Origin: Rhizobium sp. Q54 | GTDB lineage: Bacteria; Pseudomonadota; Alphaproteobacteria; Rhizobiales; Beijerinckiaceae | Assembly (NCBI GenBank): GCA_945878875.1 | Contig: CAMCUC010000001.1 | Coordinates: 62,001-126,000, forward strand | Reading direction: 5' to 3' | DNA length: 64,000 nt | Part shown: piece by piece, positions 50,422 to 59,111 of the stretch | Position numbering within the stretch: the stretch's first letter is position 1 | Layout: each line of letters starts with the position of its first letter | Made by a program: the position numbers and the translations under genes | Notes under the pieces: model-generated | What the model saw: only the letters and a program-made list of their open reading frames with translations | Told to the model about the DNA's origin: nothing | Databases searched by the model: none

Positions 50422-51327
50422 ATGATCTCCAGATATTTTCAGGCTCTTGCCGCCGGAGTTTCGGTTGCCGCAGTCATAGCGCCCTTGAAATCACATGCCG
50501 CCGACGCCGCATTGCCGCGCGTCACGCCTTTGTATCAGCCGCCGCAGCAGCAGCTTCAGCCAGTGCAGCAAGACCCGCGCTGGTGCTATGCGGGCGTGCA
50601 TGGCGGACTCATGCAATTGCGTTACGACGTCAAGACGATCTCCACGCCGTTCGGCCAGGCTAATCCCTATTCGCCCGTAGAGGACGTGAAGGGCACGCAT
50701 TACCTGCCGCTGATAGGCGCGCAGATCGGGTGTAATTACATCCAGAAGAATTTTCTGATCGGGTTTGAGGCCGAGACATGGATCATGCCCCCGACGCCGC
50801 CCGATTGCACCATCGCCTTTGATCCGATCAGAAGCTGCGTCACCATCCGCGAGAAGCCGGCCATCGCAGGCTCGCTGCGCGCGGGCGTCATTCACGGCAA
50901 TTTCCTGTTCTTCGGCAAGGTCGGGCTGGCTTATCTCCACACTGAAGTCGTCACCGATTTTCACCGCACGGTCTCCGTGGCCAATACTCCGACGGTTGGC
51001 GCGCCATGGCAATCGGAAGAGCGTCACATTCGGCGCGGATCGCTTGAGCAATCAGGCGTTTTGCTCGGCATAGGCGCTGAATACATGATCGACGAGACAT
51101 GGTCGGCGAAGGTCGAACTCAACAAGGTTATCACGGCCTCGGATCACAAAAACTTTGATGCAATTCTCGATTCGGGCAGCACAGTCTGCAGCAGCAACGG
51201 TACCGCTCCTGCGTTTCCCTGCAATGCAGATCCTGTCGTTTATCGCAACACGTCTGGCATGATCGCCAAACAGGCAGCGAAGTTTGGTCGCGGTATTTTC
51301 AAGATCGGCGTGAACCGGAGGTTTTGA
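50422..51327 (+). CDS. Omp25/RopB-like outer-membrane beta-barrel protein 1
   Basis: A 301-residue protein with an N-terminal signal peptide (MISRYFQALAAGVSVAAVIAPLKSHAADA), then a Pro/Gln-rich stretch and a beta-barrel with alternating strands (YAGVHGGLMQLRYDV, NFLIGFEAETWI, RAGVIHGNFLFFGKVGLAYLHTEV, GVLLGIGAEYMIDETWSAKVELN). It ends in FKIGVNRRF, the terminal strand with a final aromatic expected for outer-membrane insertion. Tandem paralogue of the next gene. Rhizobiales members of this family are surface and envelope-stability proteins. Confidence 0.85.
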   Translation: MISRYFQALAAGVSVAAVIAPLKSHAADAALPRVTPLYQPPQQQLQPVQQDPRWCYAGVHGGLMQLRYDVKTISTPFGQANPYSPVEDVKGTHYLPLIGAQIGCNYIQKNFLIGFEAETWIMPPTPPDCTIAFDPIRSCVTIREKPAIAGSLRAGVIHGNFLFFGKVGLAYLHTEVVTDFHRTVSVANTPTVGAPWQSEERHIRRGSLEQSGVLLGIGAEYMIDETWSAKVELNKVITASDHKNFDAILDSGSTVCSSNGTAPAFPCNADPVVYRNTSGMIAKQAAKFGRGIFKIGVNRRF

Positions 51328-51382
51328 GCCTCGATGACCGTTCATTCCTTCACGTCATTCTTGTTTATTGAAAGATTTTCCC

Positions 51383-52414
51383 ATGCGCCCTGATCTTGGA
51401 TTCCTTGGACCGATAGCGCTGTTGAGCTGCCTGATAGCAACTTCAGGCCCGGTCTACGCCAATTCTGCTACAAGCGGAAAACCTGCCCTTCGCGGCTCCG
51501 CTGGCGCCGCCCCCAAGCCTTTGCCCGCACGCAAGGCCGCCTCTGTTGCGCCCGCGCACAGGCTGGCGCCTCTGCCACAGGCTGCGCCGCAATATGTCGC
51601 GCCGCAAGCGTTGGCCGACGCGCATCCTTCGCCCGGCGCCTATGGCGCGCAATTGCATGACACCAACATCAGCCACAAACCCTCCGGCGCTGCATTGTTT
51701 GCTGGCTGTTACGCCGGCGTTCACGGCTCGGGCATGAGAAACGATGTACGCAGCACAGAGCGGTATCCTGATTACGCCGCTGTTCCTCAACAGAAGTTCA
51801 TTATGAACTCGGTGGGCGCGGGCGTGCAATTGGGCTGCAGTTTCGTGCAGCAGGACATGGTGTTCGGCGTTGAGGCGGAGGGCATGTTCCCGATCAGCTC
51901 GCGCGGCGAAGCCAGTTATGTGAACTTCGGAAACACGATGGAGGCCAACCAGCTCCATGCAAAAGAGCAGGCGACTTACGCAGTCGCGCTGCGGGCGGGC
52001 ATTGTTGCAGATCGAACGCTGTATTACGCGAAACTTGGATTTGCGCAGACGTCAATGGAGCTGAACCAAAGATACGAGAAGGGCAGGTTCGTCAATCAGC
52101 GTCAGTTTACCGATTACACGCTTCTGTCCACCAGCGGTGAGTTCTCCAAAATCAGCTATGTGTTCGGCGGTGGCGCCGAATACGCTATCGACGCCAATTG
52201 GTCTGTAAAGGGCGAATACAATCTCATCGTGACGCAAAAAGACGATTTGATCGCTCATCAGGCTGGCGCAGGCTTTACGCGCGATACCACGGGCGCGACA
52301 AGCGATGTCCCCAGCGGCGCCGTGACGGACACCCCCATCACCGGCGCCACACGCGTGAAGTCCGTCAGCAATATGCGCAACGTCTTCAAGATCGGCGTCA
52401 ACCGCCGGTTCTGA
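51383..52414 (+). CDS. Omp25/RopB-like outer-membrane beta-barrel protein 2
   Basis: The ATG at 51383 gives 343 residues; the track begins at an upstream TTG. It has a signal peptide MRPDLGFLGPIALLSCLIATSGPVYANS and a long Ala/Pro-rich region (about 30-110). The barrel follows (CYAGVHGSGMRNDVRST, DMVFGVEAEGMFPIS, YFVFGGGAEYAIDANWSVKGEYNLIV-like strands), ending in FKIGVNRRF as in protein 1. The two genes are 55 bases apart and are recent-looking tandem paralogues with divergent extracellular loops. Confidence 0.83.
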   Translation: MRPDLGFLGPIALLSCLIATSGPVYANSATSGKPALRGSAGAAPKPLPARKAASVAPAHRLAPLPQAAPQYVAPQALADAHPSPGAYGAQLHDTNISHKPSGAALFAGCYAGVHGSGMRNDVRSTERYPDYAAVPQQKFIMNSVGAGVQLGCSFVQQDMVFGVEAEGMFPISSRGEASYVNFGNTMEANQLHAKEQATYAVALRAGIVADRTLYYAKLGFAQTSMELNQRYEKGRFVNQRQFTDYTLLSTSGEFSKISYVFGGGAEYAIDANWSVKGEYNLIVTQKDDLIAHQAGAGFTRDTTGATSDVPSGAVTDTPITGATRVKSVSNMRNVFKIGVNRRF

Positions 52415-52422
52415 TCGGCGGG

Positions 52423-53208
52423 TTATACGTCAAACGCAACGTCGCGCCGGCGGGCCTTCAGGCTTTCGCCGGCGTCGACAATTAAATCCTGCCCCGGCAA
52501 TCCGGGCGCATCCAGCACAAGATCAAATGCGGCCGTCACGTCGGAGAGGTCTATCGCCCGCCCCAGCGGATTGGCCGCGCGCCGCGCTTTATAGGCGGTC
52601 TCATCCAGATCGTCGCTGGTGAGCAACAGCCCCGGCCACAGACCAAACACGCGCACGCCATCCACTTGCGCCGTGCGCCAGGTGCGCGAGGCGCCCCAGA
52701 GCGCGTGCTTGCCGATCGTGTAGCTGTAATAATCAGGATTGGGCGCGCCGAGCTTCTGGTCAAGCACATTCACGATGTCGAGCCGCGCGCCTTTGCGCCC
52801 CGTCGCCATCGCTTCCATAATTGCGAACGGCGCGCGCACATGCACGTTCAGGCTCGCGTCGAGATTTGTGAGACTGGCTGCGCCTGGCAAGTCATGGCCA
52901 AACCATGACGCGTTGTTGACGACGAGATAATGCTGCGCGCCAGTATCCAGCACAGCTTTGGTCATGGCGAAGACAGCGTCGAGATCGGTCAGATCGCAGG
53001 CGATCACGTCGGCCTGCGCGCCCTCCGCCCGCAAGTTTTGCGCGAGCGTCAAAGCTTCATCGCGCGAGCGGTTCACATGCAGGAAAACACGATAGCCCCT
53101 GCGCGCCAGATATGTCGCGATAGCCGCCCCAACGCGGCGCCCCGCGCCAGTGACAAGCGCCGCCCCTGTCACGGCGCGGCGCCCTGAAACCGGATCATCT
53201 GCGAACAA
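52423..53208 (-). CDS. Short-chain dehydrogenase, FolM/pteridine-reductase-like
   Basis: A 261-residue SDR. The nucleotide-binding loop is [31 protein letters not shown], where the Arg-rich GRRVG is typical of FolM and pteridine reductases using NADPH. The NNAS strand (VVNNASWFG) and the catalytic YxxxK ([10 protein letters not shown]) are present. The gene overlaps folE by 14 bases on the same strand if the TTG at 53208 is the start; a GTG at 53172 is an alternative. Link to GTP cyclohydrolase supports a role in reduced-pterin or folate metabolism; general SDR function cannot be excluded. Confidence 0.75.
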   Translation of the reverse strand: MFADDPVSGRRAVTGAALVTGAGRRVGAAIATYLARRGYRVFLHVNRSRDEALTLAQNLRAEGAQADVIACDLTDLDAVFAMTKAVLDTGAQHYLVVNNASWFGHDLPGAASLTNLDASLNVHVRAPFAIMEAMATGRKGARLDIVNVLDQKLGAPNPDYYSYTIGKHALWGASRTWRTAQVDGVRVFGLWPGLLLTSDDLDETAYKARRAANPLGRAIDLSDVTAAFDLVLDAPGLPGQDLIVDAGESLKARRRDVAFDV

Positions 53209-53833
53209 GCGTGAGGAAGCGCACCTGTTCAGCCGGATCGCGGAAGCGGCCCGTGAATCGGGTGGTGACGGTTGAGGCGCCGTTCTTCTGCACGCCGCGT
53301 ATCGACATGCACATGTGCTCGGCCTCGATCATGATCGCGACGCCAAACGGCTGCAGCGATTGCATCATCGCTTCAGCGATCTGCGCCGTCATGGTTTCCT
53401 GCGTTTGCAGGCGACGGCAATAGACCTCAACGAGGCGGGCGAGCTTGGACAGGCCGACGACGCCGCCGTTGGGATAATAGGCAATATGCGCCTTGCCCAA
53501 AAACGGCACCATGTGATGCTCGCAATGAGAGGCGAAATCGATGTCCTTCACCAGAACCAGATCGTCATAGCCCTCGACTTCCTCGAACACGGTTCCAAGG
53601 ATTTCGTCAGCGTCCTGATCGTAGCCGGCAAAGAATTGCTCATAGGCTTTGACGACACGCTTGGGCGTGTCCAGAAGCCCCTCACGGCCCGGATTTTCCC
53701 CGATCCAGCGTAAAAGCGTGCGAACGGCGTCCTCTGCCTCCTCGCGGCTTGGTCTGGTCGCCGGGTTCTCGTCAGCTTTTAATTGAACCGCGCCTGAAGC
53801 GTTTGGGTTCAAGGTCTTAACCACGGCATCCAT
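53195..53833 (-). CDS. folE: GTP cyclohydrolase I
   Basis: A 212-residue enzyme, first step of folate/pterin synthesis (GTP to 7,8-dihydroneopterin triphosphate). The zinc and active-site motifs are [45 protein letters not shown] and [11 protein letters not shown] (Cys and His ligands present). Length and motif order are normal. The FolM-like SDR follows with an overlap, so both are likely on one message. Confidence 0.96.
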   Translation of the reverse strand: MDAVVKTLNPNASGAVQLKADENPATRPSREEAEDAVRTLLRWIGENPGREGLLDTPKRVVKAYEQFFAGYDQDADEILGTVFEEVEGYDDLVLVKDIDFASHCEHHMVPFLGKAHIAYYPNGGVVGLSKLARLVEVYCRRLQTQETMTAQIAEAMMQSLQPFGVAIMIEAEHMCMSIRGVQKNGASTVTTRFTGRFRDPAEQVRFLTLVRR

Positions 53834-53930
53834 GTGGCGCCCCCTTTTCTGTTATCTCGACATTACGCGGCAATGGCAGCGTTGGACCACAAAAATTTTA
53901 GGCGGGACATTAGCTGTGGTTACGGTTTAG

Positions 53931-54102
<172 letters not shown>

Positions 54103-54143
54103 TCCTATATAATGTTCGCCGTAGCGCGACAAAGAGCAGAGTC

Positions 54144-54584
54144 ATGATCAACGACGTCTACAATACCCGTATTCTGGCGCTGGCCGCCGACATTCCGCTT
54201 TTGCATCGGCTCGGTCAGCCGCAAGCCAGCGCTACCGCCCATTCAAAGCTCTGCGGCTCGACGGTTACGATCGACCTGTCGATGGTGGATGGGCGCGTCA
54301 GCGATTTTGGCCATGACGTGAAAGCCTGCGCTTTGGGGCAGGCCTCGGCGTCAATCATGGCGCGCAATGTCGTTGGCTCCACTCCGGACGAATTGCGGCA
54401 GGTCCGCGAGGCTGTGCGCGCGATGTTGAAGGAGGGCGCCGCTCCTCCTCAAGGCAGGTGGGGGGATGTGGCGGTGCTGGAGCCCGTGCGCGATTACAAG
54501 GCGCGCCATGCTTCCACGCTGTTGCCGTTTGACGCGGTGGTGAAGGCGCTCGACGAGATCGAGGCCCGCGCAGGCGTTGCGTGA
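54144..54584 (+). CDS. IscU/NifU-like iron-sulfur scaffold protein lacking the third Cys
   Basis: A 146-residue protein of the IscU/SufU-like scaffold family: HSKLCGSTVTIDLSMVDGRVSDFGHDVKACALGQASASIMARNVVG contains two of the usual three cluster Cys. At the third position, where IscU has HCSxLAEDAI, this protein has RHASTLLPFDAV, i.e. Ala. Such two-Cys members occur in alphaproteobacteria, so it may be a divergent carrier. Its stop overlaps the yidD start (GTGA). Confidence 0.8.
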   Translation: MINDVYNTRILALAADIPLLHRLGQPQASATAHSKLCGSTVTIDLSMVDGRVSDFGHDVKACALGQASASIMARNVVGSTPDELRQVREAVRAMLKEGAAPPQGRWGDVAVLEPVRDYKARHASTLLPFDAVVKALDEIEARAGVA

Positions 54585-54907
54585 AAAGTAGCGTGAACAT
54601 CGTCAGCCGCAGCGCCCGTTTTGGCGCCCATGTGCTGATACGATCCTACCAGCTTACGCTGTCGGCCTTCATGGGTCGCCAGTGCCGCTATCTGCCTTCG
54701 TGCTCGACCTATACGGACGACGCGATTCAAATTCACGGATTGTGGCTGGGCGGCTGGATGGGCTTTGCCCGCATCTGTCGCTGCCGGCCCGGCGCAGCTG
54801 CCGGCTACGATCCCGCGCCCACGCAAACCAGCGCGCCAATGTGGGCGCCCTGGCGAGCCGCCGACTGGCGCGGCCCCAAAATGTGCGAGCCGGTGGAAAA
54901 GGAATAG
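54581..54907 (+). CDS. yidD: Membrane protein insertion efficiency factor YidD
   Basis: A 108-residue protein starting at a GTG that overlaps the scaffold gene stop. The YidD hallmark is LIRSYQLTLSAFMGRQCRYLPSCSTYTDDAIQIHG, with three Cys, followed by GGWMGFARICRCRPGAAAGYDP. It is a small peripheral membrane protein that assists YidC-dependent insertion. Coupling to an iron-sulfur scaffold gene recurs in related genomes. Confidence 0.93.
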   Translation: MKSSVNIVSRSARFGAHVLIRSYQLTLSAFMGRQCRYLPSCSTYTDDAIQIHGLWLGGWMGFARICRCRPGAAAGYDPAPTQTSAPMWAPWRAADWRGPKMCEPVEKE

Positions 54908-54912
54908 GCCCG

Positions 54913-54982
54913 TGGACCGCGCGCGTCCCCGCGCGCACTTTTGTAGCATCCCAAGATGCGCGCGAGGCCGCGCGCGGTCCAG
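54913..54982. repeat. GC-rich palindromic repeat, family B
   Basis: TGGACCGCGCGCGTCCCCGCGCGC and GCGCGCGAGGCCGCGCGCGGTCCA form an inverted pair. The 24-mer at 54958-54981 recurs exactly at 62625-62648 and nearly at 60452-60474. Confidence 0.78.
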
Positions 54983-55049
54983 GATTGCGCCTTACCTGCT
55001 CGCTACTCACCCCTTGACCTCTCCCGCGTGTCCCGCCAAACCTCATTCC

Positions 55050-55955
55050 GTGACCAGTTTTCTCCTCGCCCATTTGTCGGACGCCCACATTGGCCCCATC
55101 CCGCAATTTTTGCGGCGGGAGCTTTTGAACAAGCGTTTCACCGGCTACATGAACTGGAAGCGCCGCGCCGGCATTCACAACATGGATGCGCTGGCCGCCA
55201 TCGTCGCCGATATGCTTGCGCAGGCGCCCGATCATATCGCGATGACGGGCGATGTGATGAACATCGGCCTGCCGGGAGAATTTCCCATTGCAAAGGCATG
55301 GCTGGAGACGCTGGGCGATCCGCAACGGGTCAGTTTTACGCCCGGCAATCATGACGCCTATGTGCGCGCCAATCTGCCGTGGATCAACGAGACGTTTGCG
55401 CCATGGTGCTCCAGCGACGGGGAGTCGCATACGCGTTTTCCGTATTTGCGCATACGGGGAGAGGTGGCCCTGATCGGCGTCTCGTCCGGCGTGCCGACGG
55501 CGCCGCTGGTGGCCTCTGGCCGCCTCGGGCTGGAGCAACGCGAGGCGCTGGCCGCCATGCTGGACGAGGCGGGCGCGAAGGGGCTGATGCGGGTGGTGAT
55601 GATCCATCATCCGCCCACCCAAAAAGGCGCAGGCTTTGCGCGCGGGCTGACGGACGCGCGCCAGCTTGAGGCGCTGCTGGCCCATCATGGCGCCGAGCTG
55701 GTGATCCACGGCCATAATCACCGATTGCAGGTAAAGCACATCCCGCGCCCGGGCGGCGCGCCCGCCATTGCCTGCGTCGGCGTGGCGTCAGCCTCCGCCG
55801 TGCCCGGCACGCCGCTGCATCGCGCGGCCTATCATTTGTACAAAATAACAACGATCGAGAACGGCTGGCGCATTGAAGGGCGCGTGCGCGGCATGTCTTT
55901 GGATAATGCGCGCAGCGTGCATCATGTGACCGATCTTGGCGCGATTGCGCTGTAG
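55050..55955 (+). CDS. Metallophosphoesterase
   Basis: The GTG at 55050 gives 301 residues; the ORF-track form (396 aa) extends back through a palindromic repeat and the yidD end and is not credible. Calcineurin-like motifs: LAHLSDAHIGP (D and H), IAMTGDVMN, FTPGNHDAY, MIHHPPT and VIHGHNHR, all metal ligands present. It hydrolyses phosphoesters; substrate unknown, similar to CpdA/MPP family proteins. Confidence 0.88.
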   Translation: MTSFLLAHLSDAHIGPIPQFLRRELLNKRFTGYMNWKRRAGIHNMDALAAIVADMLAQAPDHIAMTGDVMNIGLPGEFPIAKAWLETLGDPQRVSFTPGNHDAYVRANLPWINETFAPWCSSDGESHTRFPYLRIRGEVALIGVSSGVPTAPLVASGRLGLEQREALAAMLDEAGAKGLMRVVMIHHPPTQKGAGFARGLTDARQLEALLAHHGAELVIHGHNHRLQVKHIPRPGGAPAIACVGVASASAVPGTPLHRAAYHLYKITTIENGWRIEGRVRGMSLDNARSVHHVTDLGAIAL

Positions 55956-56630
55956 TTAATCCAGCTGCGCAAAGCGCGTCACCCACCACGCTTCGCTCGC
56001 GCGCCAGGCCAGATAGGCGGCGCCCGCAAGCAGGACGAACAGGGTGATCGAGCCCAGAAGTTCGATAGTGAACAAAAGGCCGGTCGCAAAAGCGCTGCGG
56101 CGTTTTGCGGGGACTTCAGTTTGTGGAAGTGCGGCAGTTTTCGCGGCGGCTTGCTGTGCGACCGGAAATAACTGTGGCGCAGGGATTTCTTTCACCGGCA
56201 GAGGGGTGCGGTCGGCGGCGAGCGCAAGCTGGCGCTCCACCAGTCTGCGCGCGACGTAATCGGTCATGGCTTCGACGATGGGCTCGATGCGTTCGCCCTG
56301 CGCCAATGCTACGCGCCCGTGCCGCGTTTCCTGAATGAAGGAAAAGACCCGGCGATCATGCGCCATTTCAACGAAGGCGATCATGTCGATGAACAGACGC
56401 GGGCGCTCGCCCTGCGTGATCCCGGCGTCGAACAATTGCAGCTCCGCGGGCACCTGTGCGAGGATTGGCTTGAACGCCTCGAACAGCATTTCCAGCCGCG
56501 CGATTTCCGCGCCGCGCAATTCCGCGACAACTTCGGACCGCTCGGCCTGCTCCACGCGGGCGCGACGCACGGCGGCTTTCAGCGCGTCGGGCTCATCCTG
56601 CGTCCGGGCTTCGGGTTTTGTTTGTTCCAA
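55956..56630 (-). CDS. Conserved protein with C-terminal membrane anchor, function unknown
   Basis: A 224-residue protein. A charged helical N-terminus (EQTKPEARTQDEPDALKAAVRRARVEQAERSEVVAELRGAEIARLEMLFEAFKPIL) is followed by a soluble middle (ERPRLFIDMIAFVEMAHDRRVFSFIQETRHGRVALAQ) and one TM helix (FTIELLGSITLFVLLAGAAYLAW) near the C-terminus, suggesting a tail-anchored inner-membrane protein. Similar hypotheticals occur in Rhizobiales. It converges with the phosphoesterase gene. Confidence 0.65.
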   Translation of the reverse strand: MEQTKPEARTQDEPDALKAAVRRARVEQAERSEVVAELRGAEIARLEMLFEAFKPILAQVPAELQLFDAGITQGERPRLFIDMIAFVEMAHDRRVFSFIQETRHGRVALAQGERIEPIVEAMTDYVARRLVERQLALAADRTPLPVKEIPAPQLFPVAQQAAAKTAALPQTEVPAKRRSAFATGLLFTIELLGSITLFVLLAGAAYLAWRASEAWWVTRFAQLD

Positions 56631-56761
56631 GTCGCCAAGCCTTTATCGTCAACCGGGAATGGTAAACGCAGAGCTGAGTATAGCTTCGGCATTTGAGCGA
56701 GCCGAGTCGAAGCGCGCAATATGGTGAGCGAATATGGCTAAAGAAGCAGGGCGGAGCGAAT

Positions 56762-56892
56762 TGCGAGTAGCGAGTAGGTGGTAAAGAACCCCTCATCCGG
56801 CTTTTGCTAACGCAAACGGAGAAGGAAAGGCGCGCGGACAGCGCCCGAACCTTTCTACTGCCTACTGCCTTCTCGCTACTCGCTACTCGCTC
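56762..56892. repeat. Palindromic repeat, family A copy 4
   Basis: TGCGAGTAGCGAGTAGG and CTCGCTACTCGCTACTCGC are mirrored arms around AACCCCTCATCCGGCTTTTGCTAACGC and CTTTCTACTGCCTACTGCC. It lies within the 351-bp gene-free gap 56631-56981. Apart from this element I see nothing else supported there. Confidence 0.75.
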
Positions 56893-56981
56893 CCTTGCTC
56901 CGTCCCTCTTGGCGTTCCCGCACAAGCGTGTAGTCTGTGGCACGCAGGCGCCGATACAGGGGCCGCATTCGGGAGGGATTT

Positions 56982-57977
56982 ATGGTTCACGCTTTTATCC
57001 GCACTGTCGGGGCTTTAGGTCTGGCGACAGCTTTTGCAGCCGCGGGCGCAGCCACTTGCGCTTTGGCTCAGGGCGCCGCCGATTATCCCAACAAGCCGGT
57101 GCGCTTCGTCGTGTCGGCTGCTGCTGGCGGGGGCAATGATTTTATTGCGCGCATTGTCGGCGAGCGGTTGCAGAACAAATTCGGGCAGACCTTCATAGTC
57201 GAAAATCGCCCCGGCGCCGGGAATAATCTGGCGGCCGAGTTTGTATTCAGGCAGCCGGCCGACGGCTATACGCTGCTGGTGTCGCCGCCGGCGCCGCTCG
57301 TGGTGAATTCGGCCCTGTTCAAGGACATGCGCTTTGATGCCGATAAACTTGAGCCGGTTTCGATCTCGTCCTACATCCCCAACGTGCTGGTGGTGCGCGG
57401 CAATGCTCCGTGGAAGACTGCGCAGGAGTTTTTCGCCTACGCCAAAGCCAATCCCGGCAAGCTGAATTACGGCTCGCAGGGCAATGGCACCACGGGCCAT
57501 CTCACCGCCGCGCTGATGGAGATGATGCTTGGCGCCAAGCATGCGCATGTACCTTATGGCGGGGCGGCGCCGGCGCTGAACGACCTTGCAGCCGGCCATA
57601 TCGACTTCATGTTCGCCGACATCGGCACCGTGCTTCCGCTGTCGCAGGGCGGGCAGTTACGCTTGCTGGCGGCGACCACCAAAGTTGCGCCGTCGGTCAG
57701 CAAGGGCCTGCCCACGATCGCCGAAGTCGGCTATCCGGAGCTGCTTTCAGACACGTGGACGGCGTTCACCGCGCCACCGGGTACGCCGCTGGCGATTCGC
57801 GAAAAGCTGTCGGCCGCCATACGCGAGGCGATTTTTTCCGATGTGGTGAAAGCGAAGATCGAGCCCGTCGGCGTGGAGCCCTGGGGCCTGAACCCGGCGG
57901 AAATGGCGGCTGTGGTCAAAAGCGAGCGTGAGCGCTGGACCGGCGTAATCCAGAAGGCCAACGTCAGATTGCAATAA
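56982..57977 (+). CDS. TctC/Bug-family solute-binding protein
   Basis: The ATG at 56982 after GGGAGGG gives 331 residues; the track adds 15 codons. A Sec signal (MVHAFIRTVGALGLATAFAAAGAATCALAQG) precedes the Bug fold (PVRFVVSAAAGGGNDFIARIVGERLQNKFGQTFIVENRPGAGNNLAAEFVFRQPADGYTLL). The family binds organic acids for tripartite tricarboxylate transporters. No tctA or tctB is next to it, so it is an orphan binding protein, as is common in this group. Confidence 0.9.
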   Translation: MVHAFIRTVGALGLATAFAAAGAATCALAQGAADYPNKPVRFVVSAAAGGGNDFIARIVGERLQNKFGQTFIVENRPGAGNNLAAEFVFRQPADGYTLLVSPPAPLVVNSALFKDMRFDADKLEPVSISSYIPNVLVVRGNAPWKTAQEFFAYAKANPGKLNYGSQGNGTTGHLTAALMEMMLGAKHAHVPYGGAAPALNDLAAGHIDFMFADIGTVLPLSQGGQLRLLAATTKVAPSVSKGLPTIAEVGYPELLSDTWTAFTAPPGTPLAIREKLSAAIREAIFSDVVKAKIEPVGVEPWGLNPAEMAAVVKSERERWTGVIQKANVRLQ

Positions 57978-58970
57978 TCAATCGCCGATCTCGCCCGGCG
58001 GCACGAATGCGCCATCATCGCGCAACATGCCGCCGCGCGCATCCGGCGCCCGCAACATCTGCGGCGGGGCGCCAAGGCCAAGCCCGCCGAAACCTTGCGG
58101 GCTTCGGCCATAGCCGCCGCCGCTGTTGGTCAAGCTCGCCATCGTCAGCGTGCGTTGTTGCGGCTGCGCCTGCGCCGCCGCCTGAGCCAGCGTTTGCCCA
58201 CCGCGCATTTTGGCGCGCGCAATTTCAAGTTCAGGCTCGATCATCGGCGGGTCGGGCAAATTGTCGCGTCGGGGCGCGGGTTTGATGTCCTTGATGATGG
58301 GGCGGCAATAGCGGCGCGGTCCGGTTGATGTGGCGCCGTGCATGGCCAGATCGACGTGGAAATGATCGTAATGCAGCGCGTTCGAACCCGGCCCCAGCAC
58401 GGTGGTGAAATGTTCGCAGGCGCCCGCATGGGCCTCGCGCAGGAAGGCTTTCTCCTGCTCCTCGCCGCGCGTCCAGCCGCCCGCCACCACGATTTTGCGC
58501 CCGTCAGCCAGATGAAACCCGCCGATGTCGAGCGCATTTCCGAAGGAATGTTCCGAGAGCTTGGCGCCGCGCGCATTGTTGATCGGGCGGCAATTATAAG
58601 AACCCATGGAATCGATCTGCGTCACCGGCTGGCCAAAGCGCGCCAGAGCGGCGGGCTGCACCACGGCCTCCAGCCAGGTCTCCAGCGCCTCGGTGACGGG
58701 GCAGCCGAGCACCGTCTGCGTGTTGAAGGCAACCGTTCCGCCCGTGAGGCCGGTGACCTTGAGCGGTCGCGTGAGGCCGCAAATGCCTGGCCCGCTGATC
58801 TCGCGGGAAGGCTGCACATAGGCGGATGCGCGCACGGCTTTGCGGGCGAGGCATTCCTTCTCCGCAGCGTCGCGCCACGCCGGGCGCTGCTGCCAGCCAA
58901 AGAAGCCACAACCGGGAAGGATCGCAAGAAGGCCGACGATCACGGCAAAGGGCAAAACGCTACGCGCCAT
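57978..58970 (-). CDS. Extensin-like (DUF1287/ExtL-type) lipoprotein
   Basis: A 330-residue protein. Lipobox LLAILPGC with Cys21 implies export and lipid anchoring. The extensin-like C-terminal fold appears at CGLTRPLKVTGLTGGTVAFNTQTVLGCPVTEALETWLEAVVQPAALARFGQPVTQIDSMGSYNCRPINNARGAKLSEHSFGNALDIGGFHLADGRKI and LHYDHFHVDLAMHG. These HSxxxALDI and DHFHVD motifs match peptidoglycan-peptidase-like metal sites. The C-terminal third is Gln/Pro/Gly-rich. Likely periplasmic, perhaps cell-wall-related. Confidence 0.82.
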   Translation of the reverse strand: MARSVLPFAVIVGLLAILPGCGFFGWQQRPAWRDAAEKECLARKAVRASAYVQPSREISGPGICGLTRPLKVTGLTGGTVAFNTQTVLGCPVTEALETWLEAVVQPAALARFGQPVTQIDSMGSYNCRPINNARGAKLSEHSFGNALDIGGFHLADGRKIVVAGGWTRGEEQEKAFLREAHAGACEHFTTVLGPGSNALHYDHFHVDLAMHGATSTGPRRYCRPIIKDIKPAPRRDNLPDPPMIEPELEIARAKMRGGQTLAQAAAQAQPQQRTLTMASLTNSGGGYGRSPQGFGGLGLGAPPQMLRAPDARGGMLRDDGAFVPPGEIGD

Positions 58971-59055
58971 GCTTTCACCAAGCGCGCAATTGGTTAAGCT
59001 GGCTTGAAGGATGAAGGTTAACGTTTTTATTTTGAACGGCGGCCCAGATCGCTGG

Positions 59056-59087
59056 CAAAAAAAAACGCCCCGTCTTGCGACGGAGCG
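59056..59087 (-). terminator. Intrinsic terminator of the Tim44-like gene
   Basis: On the minus strand GCTCCGTC-GCAA-GACGGGGC-G is followed by nine T residues. It lies 25 bases downstream of the Tim44-like stop. Confidence 0.85.
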
Positions 59088-59111
59088 TTCCGATGTTTGC
59101 AGGTCTGAAGA

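Noticed and set aside
54765-55049. N-terminal 95 residues of the ORF-track phosphoesterase frame
   Set aside because: This stretch overlaps yidD and a palindromic repeat, is Arg/Pro-rich, and lies outside the phosphoesterase fold, which begins at the GTG at 55050.
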